From: Sphingobacteriia bacterium | GTDB lineage: Bacteria; Bacteroidota; Bacteroidia; Chitinophagales; Chitinophagaceae | Direction: 5' to 3' | Assembly (NCBI GenBank): GCA_947456855.1 | Contig: CANGTR010000014.1 | Coordinates: 1-36,857, forward strand | Length of the DNA stretch: 36,857 nt | In this document: positions 1 to 9,094 of the stretch, piece after piece | How the letters are laid out: every line of letters begins with the position of its first letter | Position numbering within the stretch: position 1 is the stretch's first letter | Position numbers and translations under genes: made by a program | Notes under the pieces: model-generated | The model's database searches: none | Told to the model about the DNA's origin: nothing | What the model saw: the letters and a program-made list of their open reading frames with translations, nothing else

Positions 1-915
1 AATGAGGAAGAATCTTTGCCTGAACTTTGTGCATGGATTAAAAAAGTGGTTGATGCCAACAATCTATCCTATGAAGTGCTTTTGATTGATGATGGTAGTA
101 CAGATAATAGTTGGGATGTTATTCAATCAATCGCAATTGGTAATGCATCTATCAAGGGAATTAAATTCCAACGCAATTATGGCAAATCAGCCGCATTAAA
201 TGAAGGCTTTAGAGCTGCCAACGGGGATGTAATTATTACCATGGATGCTGATATGCAAGACTCGCCAGATGAAATTCCTGCATTGTACAATATGATTGTT
301 AACGATGGTTATGATATGGTGAGTGGTTGGAAGAAAAAAAGATTTGACAATACACTTACAAAAAATATTCCTTCAAAACTATTCAATGCTGTTGCAAGAA
401 TGAGCTCTGGCATTCAATTAAACGATTTTAATTGCGGATTAAAAGCCTATCGAAAAAAAGTAGTGAAAAGCATTGAAGTATTTGGCGAAATGCATCGATA
501 TGTTCCCATATTGGCAAAATGGAGTGGGTTTAGAAAAATAGGAGAAAAAGTAGTAGAACACAGGCCTAGGAAATATGGATCAACAAAATTTGGGTTGTCC
601 AGATTCGTAAATGGTTTTCTAGATTTAGGAACCATCATGTTTTTGGGTAAATTTGGCAAGAAACCCATGCAATTTTTTGGGCTCTACGGTATTTTCTTTT
701 TCCTTGTTGGATTAAGCTGTAGCCTTTATTTAATAATCGCAAAACTAATCGACCCCGAGGTAGCACTTACCAATAAACCATCCTTTTTCATTGCAATGGC
801 AACCATGATTATTGGTATGCAATTGTTTTTAACTGGCTTTATTGCCGAATTGGTTGCAAGAAATGCTTCGGAAAGAAATGTTTACCTGATAGAAGACAAA
901 CTGGGTATCTCCTAG
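1..915 (+). CDS. Family 2 glycosyltransferase, membrane-anchored (5' end outside window)
   Basis: This is probably a polyprenyl-phosphate glycosyltransferase of the DPM1/GtrB/ArnC type, moving a sugar from a nucleotide donor to a lipid carrier at the inner membrane. The reading frame is open from base 1 and begins Asn-Glu-Glu-Glu-Ser-Leu-Pro-Glu, which is the usual conserved N-terminal stretch of the family, so the true start lies upstream and only about 10-15 residues are missing. A TTG at 16 is not the start. Visible motifs are LLIDDGSTD and the metal-binding MDADMQD (DxD type). Two hydrophobic segments near the C-terminus (about residues 225-250 and 260-285 of the visible protein) match the two-helix anchor of this subgroup. 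It is followed 16 bases later by a second glycosyltransferase and then gmhA/gmhB, so a role in surface polysaccharide or LPS assembly is inferred. The exact sugar cannot be told. Confidence 0.88.
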   Translation, partial: NEEESLPELCAWIKKVVDANNLSYEVLLIDDGSTDNSWDVIQSIAIGNASIKGIKFQRNYGKSAALNEGFRAANGDVIITMDADMQDSPDEIPALYNMIVNDGYDMVSGWKKKRFDNTLTKNIPSKLFNAVARMSSGIQLNDFNCGLKAYRKKVVKSIEVFGEMHRYVPILAKWSGFRKIGEKVVEHRPRKYGSTKFGLSRFVNGFLDLGTIMFLGKFGKKPMQFFGLYGIFFFLVGLSCSLYLIIAKLIDPEVALTNKPSFFIAMATMIIGMQLFLTGFIAELVARNASERNVYLIEDKLGIS

Positions 916-931
916 TTTTTTAAAAGAATCC

Positions 932-2083
932 ATGCAAAAAGAACTGATTTTAATTGGAACTACCTGGCCATTTAGAGGTGGTGGAATTGCTTCTTTTAAT
1001 GAAAGAATTGCTAGGGCATTTCAAGACCAGGGATTTCAGGTAACCATCTATACTTTTTCGTTGCAATATCCATCATTCTTATTCCCTGGCAAATCGCAAT
1101 ACTCCGAATTACCTGCCCCTTCAGATTTAACCATACATGTATGTATTAATTCCATCAATCCTTTGAATTGGATTAAAATAGGGCGAATAATTAGGAACAA
1201 AAAAGCGCCTATCGTATTGGTTAGATATTGGCTTCCATTTATGGGAGCCTGCTTGGGTACTATTTTAAGAATTGTGAAAAAAAATAAAGTATCAAAAATC
1301 ATTTGCATAGCAGACAATATTATTCCTCATGAAAAACGAATTGGGGATGAAGTATTAACCAACTATTTTATTCAACCCATAGACGCATTTATTACCTTAA
1401 GCAAAAAAGTTGCAGTAGACTTAAAATCATTTAGTAACAAAAAAGTGGTTACAGTTCAACATCCATTGTATGATCATTTTGGTGAAAAAATGGACAAAAA
1501 AATGGCAAGGCAAAAATTAGGACTACCTAGCCATGAACCGCTAATTTTATTTTTTGGATTTATAAGAAAATACAAGGGTTTGGATTTATTGTTACAAGCC
1601 ATGTCCATCCTTCAGATTGAGCATGCTAATAACCCACAAAAAACAATGCCCAAACTGATTATTGCAGGTGAATATTATGAAGAAGAAAACTATTATACCG
1701 ATTTAATTGAATCTTTGGGAATCAAAAAAAACATCTACTCATTTACAAAATTTATTCCTAACGAAGAGGTACAATTTTACCTAAATGCTTGTGACTTTGT
1801 AATACAACCCTATCGACATGCTACTCAGAGTGGAGTTACCCCTTTGGCCTATCATTTTGAAAAACCCATTTTAGTAACCAATGTAGGCGCATTACCCGAA
1901 ATGGTATTAGAAGACAAATCGGGTATAGTAACAGAACCTACAGCGCCAAGTATTGCTCAAGGTATTAATCGATTATATGAACTTGGTGAGCATCATTTTT
2001 TAGATCATCTTCGCAAAGGCAAAGAAAAATACAGTTGGGAAGTATTAACCAATGCCATCATTGCATTAGCAAAACACAATTGA
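932..2083 (+). CDS. GT4-type glycosyltransferase
   Basis: A 383-residue GT-B fold glycosyltransferase of the GT4 (glycosyl transferases group 1) type, expected to work at the cytoplasmic face of the membrane. The N-terminal domain begins with the glycine-rich GGGIASFNERIA loop. The C-terminal Rossmann domain starts near residue 203 with LILFFGFIRKYKGLDLLL, and the donor-binding region follows near residues 293-318 (QSGVTPLAYHFEKPILVTN, then GALPE). The first ATG in frame gives a full-length protein, so that start was chosen. It sits 16 bases after the GT2 gene and 7 bases before gmhA, so the four genes look co-transcribed. Family knowledge places such enzymes in capsule, O-antigen or glycoprotein assembly; acceptor and donor are unknown. 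Confidence 0.85.
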   Translation: MQKELILIGTTWPFRGGGIASFNERIARAFQDQGFQVTIYTFSLQYPSFLFPGKSQYSELPAPSDLTIHVCINSINPLNWIKIGRIIRNKKAPIVLVRYWLPFMGACLGTILRIVKKNKVSKIICIADNIIPHEKRIGDEVLTNYFIQPIDAFITLSKKVAVDLKSFSNKKVVTVQHPLYDHFGEKMDKKMARQKLGLPSHEPLILFFGFIRKYKGLDLLLQAMSILQIEHANNPQKTMPKLIIAGEYYEEENYYTDLIESLGIKKNIYSFTKFIPNEEVQFYLNACDFVIQPYRHATQSGVTPLAYHFEKPILVTNVGALPEMVLEDKSGIVTEPTAPSIAQGINRLYELGEHHFLDHLRKGKEKYSWEVLTNAIIALAKHN

Positions 2084-2090
2084 TAAAACC

Positions 2091-2666
2091 ATGAATACAT
2101 CAATTCCTGCTATTATACAAGCATCTATAGATGTGAAGCTATCAATATTGAACAACCAACTACTGTTACAAACTGTAGATCAAATTGTAACCATCGTTAG
2201 CAACTCATTTAAAAATGGGAACAAAGTACTTTTCTGTGGTAATGGTGGTAGCGCAGCCGATGCACAACATCTTTCTGCTGAATTTTCCGGAAGATTTTAT
2301 AAGAATAGAAAGGCCTTACCTTCTGATGCCTTGCATTGTAATAGTTCTTATTTAACTGCCGTTGCCAATGACTATAGTTACGATGAAATATATGCCAGGT
2401 TAGTAGAAGGCACCATGGAAAAGGGAGATATACTTGTTGGCTTAACTACTTCCGGTAATTCACCAAACATAGTCAAAGCATTTGAAGCTGCTAGAGCAAA
2501 AGGCATTACCACTATTGGATTTACAGGCAGTACTGGTGGAAAATTACAATCTCTAGCCGACTTTTTGTTAAACGTACCCTCCGATACCACACCACGAATA
2601 CAAGAAAGTCATATTCTATTAGGTCATATTATTTGCGAATTGGTGGAAGCCGATATTTTTAACTAA
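2091..2666 (+). CDS. gmhA: Sedoheptulose-7-phosphate isomerase (phosphoheptose isomerase)
   Basis: Converts sedoheptulose 7-phosphate to D-glycero-D-manno-heptose 7-phosphate, the first step of nucleotide-activated heptose synthesis, in the cytosol. The 191-residue length is normal for GmhA. The SIS-domain phosphate-binding loop CGNGGSAADAQHLSAEFSGR lies at residues 49-68. A second loop TTSGNSPN lies at 119-126. The C-terminal QESHILLGH segment holds Gln171 and His179; with His60 and Glu64 these match the E. coli zinc/active-site positions (His61, Glu65, Gln172, His180). It ends one base before gmhB, so the two consecutive pathway steps are coupled. The heptose 7-phosphate kinase and nucleotidyltransferase are not in the window and may lie upstream. 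Confidence 0.94.
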   Translation: MNTSIPAIIQASIDVKLSILNNQLLLQTVDQIVTIVSNSFKNGNKVLFCGNGGSAADAQHLSAEFSGRFYKNRKALPSDALHCNSSYLTAVANDYSYDEIYARLVEGTMEKGDILVGLTTSGNSPNIVKAFEAARAKGITTIGFTGSTGGKLQSLADFLLNVPSDTTPRIQESHILLGHIICELVEADIFN

Positions 2667-2667
2667 T

Positions 2668-3234
2668 ATGCTTAACTTAAATAATATTGACCCAAGCTGG
2701 ACTTTATTTTTGGATCGTGATGGAGTATTAAATCATGAGAAAAACGAAGACTATATTCGCAATTGGAATGAATTTGTATTTTATCCAAATGTAATTGCTG
2801 CAATACCACTACTTAATCAATGTTTTGAACACCTTGTAATTGTTACCAACCAAAAAGGTGTTGGTAAAGGTTTGATGACAGCGTCTCATTTAAATGAAAT
2901 CCATCAAAATATGCTATCGGCCATTGAAAGTGATGGAGGAAAAATTCATCGAATTTATTTTTGTTCAGATTTAGCTGATGATTCCCCCAACCGTAAACCT
3001 CAACCAGGTATGGCTTTTCAGGCAAAAAAAGATTTCCCGCAAATCGATCTAAAAAAAAGCATCATGGTAGGCAATAGAATGAGCGATATGAAATTTGGAA
3101 GAAACGCCGGCATGCACACCGTTTTCTTAGCTACCACGCACCCAGAAGTACCATTCCCAGATCCAATGATAGATTGTAGATTTACCGATTTATACAGTTT
3201 TGCCGAAGCTTGTTTTAGTTTAAGAAAAAGATAA
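2668..3234 (+). CDS. gmhB: GmhB-like D-glycero-D-manno-heptose-1,7-bisphosphate phosphatase (HAD-IIIA)
   Basis: A cytosolic HAD phosphatase expected to remove the C7 phosphate from heptose 1,7-bisphosphate. The nucleophile motif FLDRDGVLN is at residues 14-22 (Asp16, Asp18), the motif II Thr is in VTNQKGVGKG near residue 60, and the Lys lies in NRKPQPGM followed by VGNRMSDMKFG (Asp of motif IV). Length (188) fits. Oddly, the zinc-binding Cys/His loop that normally precedes the RKPxPGM motif in E. coli GmhB is shortened to FCSDLADDSPNRKPQPGM, with a single Cys. The usual VGD of motif IV reads VGN. Position directly after gmhA (one-base gap) supports the heptose assignment; a histidinol-phosphatase-like HAD is the alternative. 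No clear terminator was seen after it. Confidence 0.82.
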   Translation: MLNLNNIDPSWTLFLDRDGVLNHEKNEDYIRNWNEFVFYPNVIAAIPLLNQCFEHLVIVTNQKGVGKGLMTASHLNEIHQNMLSAIESDGGKIHRIYFCSDLADDSPNRKPQPGMAFQAKKDFPQIDLKKSIMVGNRMSDMKFGRNAGMHTVFLATTHPEVPFPDPMIDCRFTDLYSFAEACFSLRKR

Positions 3235-3304
3235 AATTTTACCAATTGCAGCAAATGCACCATTAAGCTTGTAAATTGCTATGGTATTATTTTAGCCCGA
3301 ACAG

Positions 3305-4147
3305 ATGTACAAAAAACAATTTTTTCTTTTTTTATTGCTATTTGCCTTTTTGTATCCGCATGCACAAACATCAATCAATGAAAAATATTTGCAATCAGCA
3401 GAACAGATGTTAAGTAAATATGCATTTGATATTGTAAATGCAGAGGAAATGGTTGACAGATTAAGGGCTGATAGTTTTTTTACCAGAAACCTGGTTCAAG
3501 CCCTAAAAACACCCTATTCATTTAATTATTCATTTGATTCTTTAAAAACAATTTCTCGCTTATATGCACCAGATAGTAGTTTCAGAATTATTACTTGGCA
3601 GTTAATGAAAGATTTTACTTACTATCGATATAAAGGTGCTATTCAACTAAAAACAAATGATGGTTCTTTAAAACTAATTCCATTATACGACGGTACAGAT
3701 TTTACAGAAAAGCCTACAGACTCTGTAAGAACCAATGAAAACTGGATCGGTGCTTTGTATTATAATATCGTACTTAAAAAATTCAATAACAAGAACTACT
3801 ATACGCTTATAGGATATGATGAGAACGATGCAAGAAGTACAAAAAAATGGTTGGAAGTGTTAACTTTCGACAACAACAATCGCCCCCAATTTGGTGGGAG
3901 ATTTTTTAATTACCCAAATGATGCCATAAAGCCCCCACAACCTGCATATCGATTTTGCTTAGAGTTTAAGAAAGAAGCCAATGCCAAACTGAATTATGAT
4001 GCCGAAATAGACCGTATCGTATTTGCAAAGCTGGTAAGTGAAACTGGAGAAATTAGCAAGAAACACACATTGGTTCCTTACGGCACCATAGAAGGTTTTA
4101 AATGGGAACTCGGCAAATGGATCTATATCCCAAATATCGAATTCTAA
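3305..4147 (+). CDS. Secreted protein of unknown function
   Basis: I do not recognise a named domain in this 280-residue protein. The N-terminus is a good Sec signal peptide: MYKK, then a Phe/Leu-rich core ending in YPHAQ near residue 21, with no lipobox Cys. Export to the periplasm or outside is therefore likely. The mature part is rich in aromatic and charged residues. Its middle carries [20 protein letters not shown] and [24 protein letters not shown], which gives the look of a compact beta-rich domain conserved in related bacteria; that last point is recollection only. It follows gmhB after a 70-base gap and converges on lepA, sharing four bases (4144-4147) with the lepA stop region. Confidence 0.72.
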   Translation: MYKKQFFLFLLLFAFLYPHAQTSINEKYLQSAEQMLSKYAFDIVNAEEMVDRLRADSFFTRNLVQALKTPYSFNYSFDSLKTISRLYAPDSSFRIITWQLMKDFTYYRYKGAIQLKTNDGSLKLIPLYDGTDFTEKPTDSVRTNENWIGALYYNIVLKKFNNKNYYTLIGYDENDARSTKKWLEVLTFDNNNRPQFGGRFFNYPNDAIKPPQPAYRFCLEFKKEANAKLNYDAEIDRIVFAKLVSETGEISKKHTLVPYGTIEGFKWELGKWIYIPNIEF

Positions 4148-5928
4148 TCTAGTTTCAATACTGCTAAAAATGCTTCTTGTGGAATTTCTACATTTCCAAT
4201 TTGACGCATTCTTTTCTTTCCTTCTTTTTGTTTTTCCAATAATTTACGCTTTCTGCTAATATCGCCACCATAACATTTTGCAGTAACATCTTTGCGCATA
4301 GCACTGATATTTTCACGTGCAATTACTTTTGCACCAATGGCTGCTTGAATGGATATTTGAAACTGTTGCTTTGGCAAAAGCTCTTTTAATTTTTCACACA
4401 ATCTTCTTCCAAAATCTTGCGCCCTGCTTCTATGAATCAATGCACTTAAAGCATCCACTTTGTCGGAATTTAACAAGATGTCCATTTTTACAATATCGGC
4501 ATCACGATTATCGATAGGTGTATAATCAAAAGAGGCATAACCCCTTGTTGAACTTTTTAGTTTATCATAAAAGTCAAATACGATCTCTGTAAGTGGCATT
4601 TCGAAAATCAACTCAACCCTTGTTGGAGTTAAATAACTTTGATTTATCAAGATACCTCTCTTGCCCAAGCACAGTGTCATGATATTTCCGATATAATCCG
4701 GCAATGTAATGATCTGTGCTTTGATAAATGGTTCTTCAATGCGATCAATTTTAACAGGATCCGGCATTTCTACAGGATTGTTTACTTGAATTTTTTCACC
4801 TCTTGTGGTATATGCATTGAAGCTTACATTCGGCACTGTTGTTATTACTGTTTGATTGAACTCTCTTTCTAATCGCTCTTGAATGATTTCCATATGCAAT
4901 AAGCCCAAGAATCCACAACGGAATCCAAAGCCCAATGCCTGTGAGGTTTCTAATTCAAAAGTTAGTGATGCGTCATTCAATTGAAGTTTGTCCATACAAT
5001 CCCTCAACTCTTCAAATTGATCTGTTTCCACAGGAAAAATACCTGCAAATACCATTGGCTTCACTTCCTCAAATCCATGAATCATTTCTCCAGGATTATT
5101 GGCCAGTGTAATGGTATCTCCTACTTTAACTTCTTTGGCGTTTTTAATGCCCGTTATAATATAACCAACATCACCTGCCCTCACTTCGGTTTTTGGCGTC
5201 ATCGTTAATTTAAGCACACCAACTTCATCGGCTATATAATCTTGCCCAGATGCTACAAAACGAATCTTATCTCCTTTTTTTAAGACTCCATTAAGAATTC
5301 TATAATAAATAATGATTCCTCTAAAGCTATTGTAAACACTATCAAAAATCAATGCTTGCAATGGCGCTTCGGTATTGCCTTCAGGTGCTGGAATTCTTTC
5401 AACAATGGCCTGTAAAATCTCCTCAATACCAATACCAGATTTTCCGCTAGCCAATAAAATATCTTCTTGCTTACAACCAATTAAATCAATGATTTGATCG
5501 GTCACTTCAGGAATTTTTGCACCATCCATGTCAATTTTATTGATTACTGGAATAATTTCTAAATCATTCTCAATAGCCAAATACAAATTGCTGATTGTTT
5601 GTGCTTGAATACCCTGAGAAGCATCTACCAATAACAATGCGCCTTCGCAAGCTGCAAGTGCTCGGCTTACTTCATAACTAAAATCTACATGCCCAGGAGT
5701 ATCAATTAAATTCAATACATAGGTTTCCCCTTTGTACGGATAACTGATTTGTATCGCATGACTCTTGATCGTAATTCCCTTTTCTCGCTCCAAATCCATA
5801 TCATCCAAAACCTGGTTCATCATGTCTCTTTCACCAATGGTTTTGGTATGTTCTAATAATCTATCCGCTAACGTACTTTTGCCATGATCAATGTGGGCTA
5901 TTATACAAAAATTCCTAATCTGCTTCAT
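4144..5928 (-). CDS. lepA: Elongation factor 4 (LepA), ribosome-associated GTPase
   Basis: A translational GTPase acting on the ribosome, with roles in back-translocation or ribosome assembly described for the family. The 594-residue length is typical. The N-terminus [19 protein letters not shown] aligns directly with E. coli LepA, which fixes the start. G motifs are AHIDHGKST (11-19), DTPGHVDFS (about 77-85) and NKIDMD (about 131). The LepA-specific C-terminal domain is present, including [20 protein letters not shown] and the ending [13 protein letters not shown]. It appears to be a single-gene unit with its own promoter at 5936-5965 only a few bases from the ATG. Its 3' end overlaps the convergent secreted-protein gene by four bases. 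Confidence 0.97.
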   Translation of the reverse strand: MKQIRNFCIIAHIDHGKSTLADRLLEHTKTIGERDMMNQVLDDMDLEREKGITIKSHAIQISYPYKGETYVLNLIDTPGHVDFSYEVSRALAACEGALLLVDASQGIQAQTISNLYLAIENDLEIIPVINKIDMDGAKIPEVTDQIIDLIGCKQEDILLASGKSGIGIEEILQAIVERIPAPEGNTEAPLQALIFDSVYNSFRGIIIYYRILNGVLKKGDKIRFVASGQDYIADEVGVLKLTMTPKTEVRAGDVGYIITGIKNAKEVKVGDTITLANNPGEMIHGFEEVKPMVFAGIFPVETDQFEELRDCMDKLQLNDASLTFELETSQALGFGFRCGFLGLLHMEIIQERLEREFNQTVITTVPNVSFNAYTTRGEKIQVNNPVEMPDPVKIDRIEEPFIKAQIITLPDYIGNIMTLCLGKRGILINQSYLTPTRVELIFEMPLTEIVFDFYDKLKSSTRGYASFDYTPIDNRDADIVKMDILLNSDKVDALSALIHRSRAQDFGRRLCEKLKELLPKQQFQISIQAAIGAKVIARENISAMRKDVTAKCYGGDISRKRKLLEKQKEGKKRMRQIGNVEIPQEAFLAVLKLD

Positions 5929-5935
5929 AAGGCGT

Positions 5936-5965
5936 CAAAGATAGGCTTGTATGCGTTATCTTCAA
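5936..5965 (-). promoter_or_regulatory. Bacteroidota-type promoter of lepA
   Basis: Read on the minus strand, TTG (5965-5963) is followed after 19 nt by TATCTTTG (5943-5936), an exact match to the Bacteroidota -33/-7 consensus TTG-N17-23-TAnnTTTG. The -7 box ends only seven bases before the lepA ATG at 5928, so the predicted transcript would have a leader of just a few bases. Confidence 0.6.
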
Positions 5966-5980
5966 CCAAGAATAGTATAG

Positions 5981-6103
5981 ATGTTAATGAGAAAATTAAA
6001 CAGAAAAGCCAAGGTAAATGAAGAAACCGGCCTTGGAACCAATACGGCATTAGATAGAGGCAGATTTTTTAACAATAATGGGGCATTGGCATTAAAAAAC
6101 TAA
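5981..6103 (+). pseudogene. 40-codon ORF like the N-terminus of a bacterial inward-rectifier K+ channel
   Basis: An ATG-to-TAA frame of 40 codons just ahead of the Sua5/TsaC gene (three-base gap). The peptide contains KVNEETGLGTNTALDRGRFF and then NNNGALALKN. From memory this resembles the cytoplasmic N-terminus of Bacteroidota inward-rectifier (Kir-type) K+ channels, where a pattern like TGFGTN...GGRFxNxxG precedes the slide helix and pore. Nothing of the transmembrane, selectivity-filter or C-terminal domain follows, because the frame stops and the next gene begins at once. It may be a leftover of a deleted channel gene or a genuine small gene that recycled this start. An alternative ATG lies two codons in. 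Confidence 0.4.
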
Positions 6104-6106
6104 GCA

Positions 6107-7066
6107 ATGATCACTACAATTGGAAGAGATTTAAATAAAGCAGTTGATTTGTTATCATGGGATAAATTGGTGGCTATTCCTACTGAAACTGTTTATGGAC
6201 TTGCCGGAAATGCTTTAAGTGAAAAAGCTGTTGCTACAATTTATGCAGCCAAGAATAGACCTCATTTTAATCCACTTATTCTGCACATAAAAAATATTGA
6301 TGAAATTCATCGATATGCGGAGGCTGATATGCATAGCCTCAATATCGCTAAAATCTTAATGCCAGGTCCCGTCACATTATTATTGCCCAAAAAAAACAAT
6401 GTTCCAGACATTACCACTGCAGGAAGCAATAAAGTGGCCATTCGTATTCCCAATCATCCTTTAACATTAGAGCTCTTAGATCAAATTGATTTTCCACTAG
6501 CTGCCCCAAGCGCTAATCCGTCTGGCTATATAAGCCCCACAACCGCAAGTCATGTTTTTGAAGGTTTGAACGGAAAAATTGAATACATATTAGATGGAGG
6601 ACCAACAAGCATTGGCTTAGAATCAACTATTTGTGAAGTAAAAGGCAATCATATTTTAATGCATAGATTAGGTGGCATAAGTGCTTCCCAATTAACTGAT
6701 TTAACTGGATTAGAAGTAAGAGAAGTGCTGCATGAATCAATGCCAACAACTGCCGGACAAATGAAAAGTCATTATGCTCCCAGAACGCCCTTATTTAGAG
6801 GAGATATTGAACAATTAATGCAGGTACATTCAGGTAAAAAAATAGCCATCATTAGCTTCGATAAAAAATACGAAGGCGAAAAAATAGATTGTTATACATT
6901 ATCACCAGAAGGAGACTTGGCATTTGCCGCCAATCAATTATTTGCTACACTCAGAAAAATTGATCAAGCCAATTACGATATTATTTTAGCAGCGCATTTT
7001 CCAGCAACTGGAATTGGCCTTGCTATAAATGATCGAATTGAAAGGGCTCAATTTTTACATAAATAA
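6107..7066 (+). CDS. tsaC: L-threonylcarbamoyladenylate synthase (Sua5/YrdC type)
   Basis: Makes threonylcarbamoyl-AMP from threonine, bicarbonate and ATP for the universal t6A37 modification of tRNAs reading ANN codons; cytosolic. The YrdC/Sua5 domain shows AIPTETVYGLAGNAL (about 23-37), KNRPHFNPLILHI, PGPVTLLLPKK and the SANPSG loop (about 136-141). At 319 residues it is the long two-domain Sua5 form: the linker GQMKSHYAPRTPLFRG leads into the C-terminal Sua5 domain of about 100 residues. The ATG at 6107 gives a normal N-terminus and lies three bases after the small channel-like ORF. The 3' end faces tpiA with a one-base gap. Confidence 0.93.
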   Translation: MITTIGRDLNKAVDLLSWDKLVAIPTETVYGLAGNALSEKAVATIYAAKNRPHFNPLILHIKNIDEIHRYAEADMHSLNIAKILMPGPVTLLLPKKNNVPDITTAGSNKVAIRIPNHPLTLELLDQIDFPLAAPSANPSGYISPTTASHVFEGLNGKIEYILDGGPTSIGLESTICEVKGNHILMHRLGGISASQLTDLTGLEVREVLHESMPTTAGQMKSHYAPRTPLFRGDIEQLMQVHSGKKIAIISFDKKYEGEKIDCYTLSPEGDLAFAANQLFATLRKIDQANYDIILAAHFPATGIGLAINDRIERAQFLHK

Positions 7067-7077
7067 TTTATTGTAAA
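7054..7077. terminator. AT-rich hairpin spanning the tsaC and tpiA stop codons
   Basis: Arms TTTACATAAA (7054-7063) and TTTA-T-TGTAAA (7067-7077, one bulged T) can pair into a ten-base stem with a three-base loop. Both convergent stop codons (7064-7066 and 7068-7070) lie within it. It is AT-rich and lacks a clean T run outside the stem, so efficiency as a bidirectional terminator is uncertain. Confidence 0.35.
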
Positions 7078-7829
7078 GCGTTGATGATGGCAACAAATTC
7101 ATCAGCAATTAAAGAAGCCCCTCCCACCAATCCACCATCTACATCGGGCTGAGAAAATATTTCTACCGCATTGGATGCTTTTACGCTGCCTCCATATAAA
7201 ATAGAAATAGCATTTGCTGTTGATGCACCATATACCGATTCAATATTTTTACGAATGAACGCATGCATTTCTTGTGCTTGAGCGCTACTAGCCGTTTTAC
7301 CTGTACCTATTGCCCAGATTGGCTCGTATGCAATTACTATTTTGCGTATTTGATCTTCTGAAAGATGATATAAAGATTCTTTTAATTGTTTGCCCACATA
7401 ATCATTTTGTGTATTGGCTTCGCGAATGGCCAATGGTTCTCCGCAACAAAAAACAGGATGAATATTATTCTCTAAACAAATATTTACTTTCTCAGCCAAA
7501 AATGAATTGGATTCATTGAAATATTCTCTTCTCTCAGAATGGCCTAGCACAACATATTGAATACCCAAAGAACTCAACATGTCTACAGAAATTTCTCCTG
7601 TATAGGCTCCACTTTTTTTACTATAACAATTTTGTGCAGCAACAAATACATGCTCTTTATTTCTAAGCTTAGACTGCGCCATTGATAAATAAGGGGCTGG
7701 AATAGCAAAAATAGCTTCTTGGTTTTCTTTGAATGAATGTGGTTGTTCAATGATATCATCCAAAAGTTGTTCGGCTTGCTGTAGTGTAAGATTCATTTTC
7801 CAATTAGCTGCCGCAATTTGTTTTCGCAT
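7068..7829 (-). CDS. tpiA: Triosephosphate isomerase
   Basis: Interconverts dihydroxyacetone phosphate and glyceraldehyde 3-phosphate in glycolysis and gluconeogenesis; cytosolic homodimer. The 253-residue length is normal. All active-site signatures are visible: ANWKMN with the catalytic Lys11, VLGHSERREYF with the catalytic His near residue 96, and AYEPIWAIGTGKTAS with the catalytic Glu near residue 168 plus the flexible loop 6. ILYGGSVKASN and the phosphate-binding GGLVGGASL are near the C-terminus. It lies 31 bases downstream of the GlmU-like gene and probably shares its transcript. pfkA and pyk are elsewhere in the window (26636-29139), so the glycolytic genes are dispersed. Confidence 0.97.
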   Translation of the reverse strand: MRKQIAAANWKMNLTLQQAEQLLDDIIEQPHSFKENQEAIFAIPAPYLSMAQSKLRNKEHVFVAAQNCYSKKSGAYTGEISVDMLSSLGIQYVVLGHSERREYFNESNSFLAEKVNICLENNIHPVFCCGEPLAIREANTQNDYVGKQLKESLYHLSEDQIRKIVIAYEPIWAIGTGKTASSAQAQEMHAFIRKNIESVYGASTANAISILYGGSVKASNAVEIFSQPDVDGGLVGGASLIADEFVAIINALQ

Positions 7830-7860
7830 TTGGTGTTGGTTATTTGATTGAATGAATATT

Positions 7861-9021
7861 TTATTTTAAGTGAAAAAGATGATGAAGTACATCTATTTCG
7901 GCTTTTGTAAGGGCTTTATTTTTCATGATTTTCCAATTATTGATCTCCTTAATGGCAAGATCTAAATTATATCTTTTGCCTTCTACACCCCAGCTGAAAT
8001 TGGGTATTTTTCTAGGCAATAATCCTGCACCAAAAACAGTACAACAAACGCCGATTACAGAACCAGTATTTACGGAAGAATTAATAGATAAACGCGAATA
8101 ATCGCCCATGATTACCCCACATTTTTGGCCAACTGAAATCATTTTATCCAATTCCATGGACCAAACTTTAACGTTGCCTGCTGCATTTTTTAAGTTACTA
8201 TTAGAACTGCCTGCTCCAAAATTGCACCACTCACCTATTACAGCATCCCCCAAATATCCATCATGTGCCTTATTGGAATTTCCCATCATGACTGAATTTT
8301 TAATTTCACCACCTCCCAAAGAATTCGGTCCTAAACTGGTTGCTCCGTACACCCTACTATTCATTTTCAATACCGATTTAAATCCTATTGAAAAAGGGCC
8401 TCTGATAGTGGATCCTTCCATTATCTCAGCTTGTTTACCTATATATATAGGCCCTGTGGAAGAATTAAGGGTGCAAAATTCAAGCTTAGCTCCTTCCTCA
8501 ATAAAAATATCTGCTAATTGAACTAATTGAACCGTAGGTGATATTGGTTGCGACTTTCTGCCCTTGGTTACCAATTTAAAGTCTGATCGAATAAACAGAT
8601 CATTTTGTTGCATGATTTCCCATGGAAATTCAATACGATGAACATTTTCAATGCAAATCATTGATTCAAAAAAAGACTCGCAAGATATTGGGGAAAAATC
8701 AATAAAATGTTGAGCTGATTTTCCTGCAACTACCCCTTTATCATCAATCAATGCTTGCCCAGTAGCTAAATTCAAAATTTGCTGAACAAGCATTTCTGTT
8801 GGAACAACTGCTGCATCTATCCAAATATGCGTATCAGAAGGGGGTGTTTCATATAAAGCTTGAAGGTAGGATGCGGTATGAACGAATGTGTCTTGCTTTA
8901 ACCATAACGACCACCTTTCTTTTATTGACAACAATCCAAAATGGAAAGATGACACAGCTTTGGTTAAAGAAAGTGGTGCAAAAAGATTGCGTTTTGCATT
9001 ATCAAATAAAATGATGGCCAT
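7861..9021 (-). CDS. Alternative GlmU-like sugar-1-phosphate nucleotidyl/acetyltransferase
   Basis: A 386-residue protein resembling the Bacteroidota family described as alternative GlmU (UDP-N-acetylglucosamine diphosphorylase / glucosamine-1-phosphate N-acetyltransferase), needed for UDP-GlcNAc synthesis. The N-terminal third, starting MAIILFDNAKRNLFAPLSLTK, is a divergent nucleotidyltransferase-like domain without the classic GlmU GxGTRM loop. From about residue 190 there are left-handed beta-helix hexapeptide repeats (GPIYIGKQAEIMEGSTIRG, GPFSIGF, and a region with LGDAVIGEWCNFGAGSSNSN). The in-frame TTG two codons upstream (9027) is a weaker start; the ATG at 9021 was chosen. The family assignment is from sequence style, and the substrate is inferred. 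Confidence 0.8.
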   Translation of the reverse strand: MAIILFDNAKRNLFAPLSLTKAVSSFHFGLLSIKERWSLWLKQDTFVHTASYLQALYETPPSDTHIWIDAAVVPTEMLVQQILNLATGQALIDDKGVVAGKSAQHFIDFSPISCESFFESMICIENVHRIEFPWEIMQQNDLFIRSDFKLVTKGRKSQPISPTVQLVQLADIFIEEGAKLEFCTLNSSTGPIYIGKQAEIMEGSTIRGPFSIGFKSVLKMNSRVYGATSLGPNSLGGGEIKNSVMMGNSNKAHDGYLGDAVIGEWCNFGAGSSNSNLKNAAGNVKVWSMELDKMISVGQKCGVIMGDYSRLSINSSVNTGSVIGVCCTVFGAGLLPRKIPNFSWGVEGKRYNLDLAIKEINNWKIMKNKALTKAEIDVLHHLFHLK

Positions 9022-9094
9022 GTACAAATGTATTGCATATTCACAATAATGAATTCTCCTTACCTTGTGGCCTCAAAATTTTAAATAAGTAATT

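Noticed and set aside
8108..8521. A 137-residue plus-strand frame opposite the GlmU-like gene
   Set aside because: It is Pro/Leu/Ser-rich, has no domain, and is fully antisense to hexapeptide repeats, whose periodicity keeps the opposite frame open.
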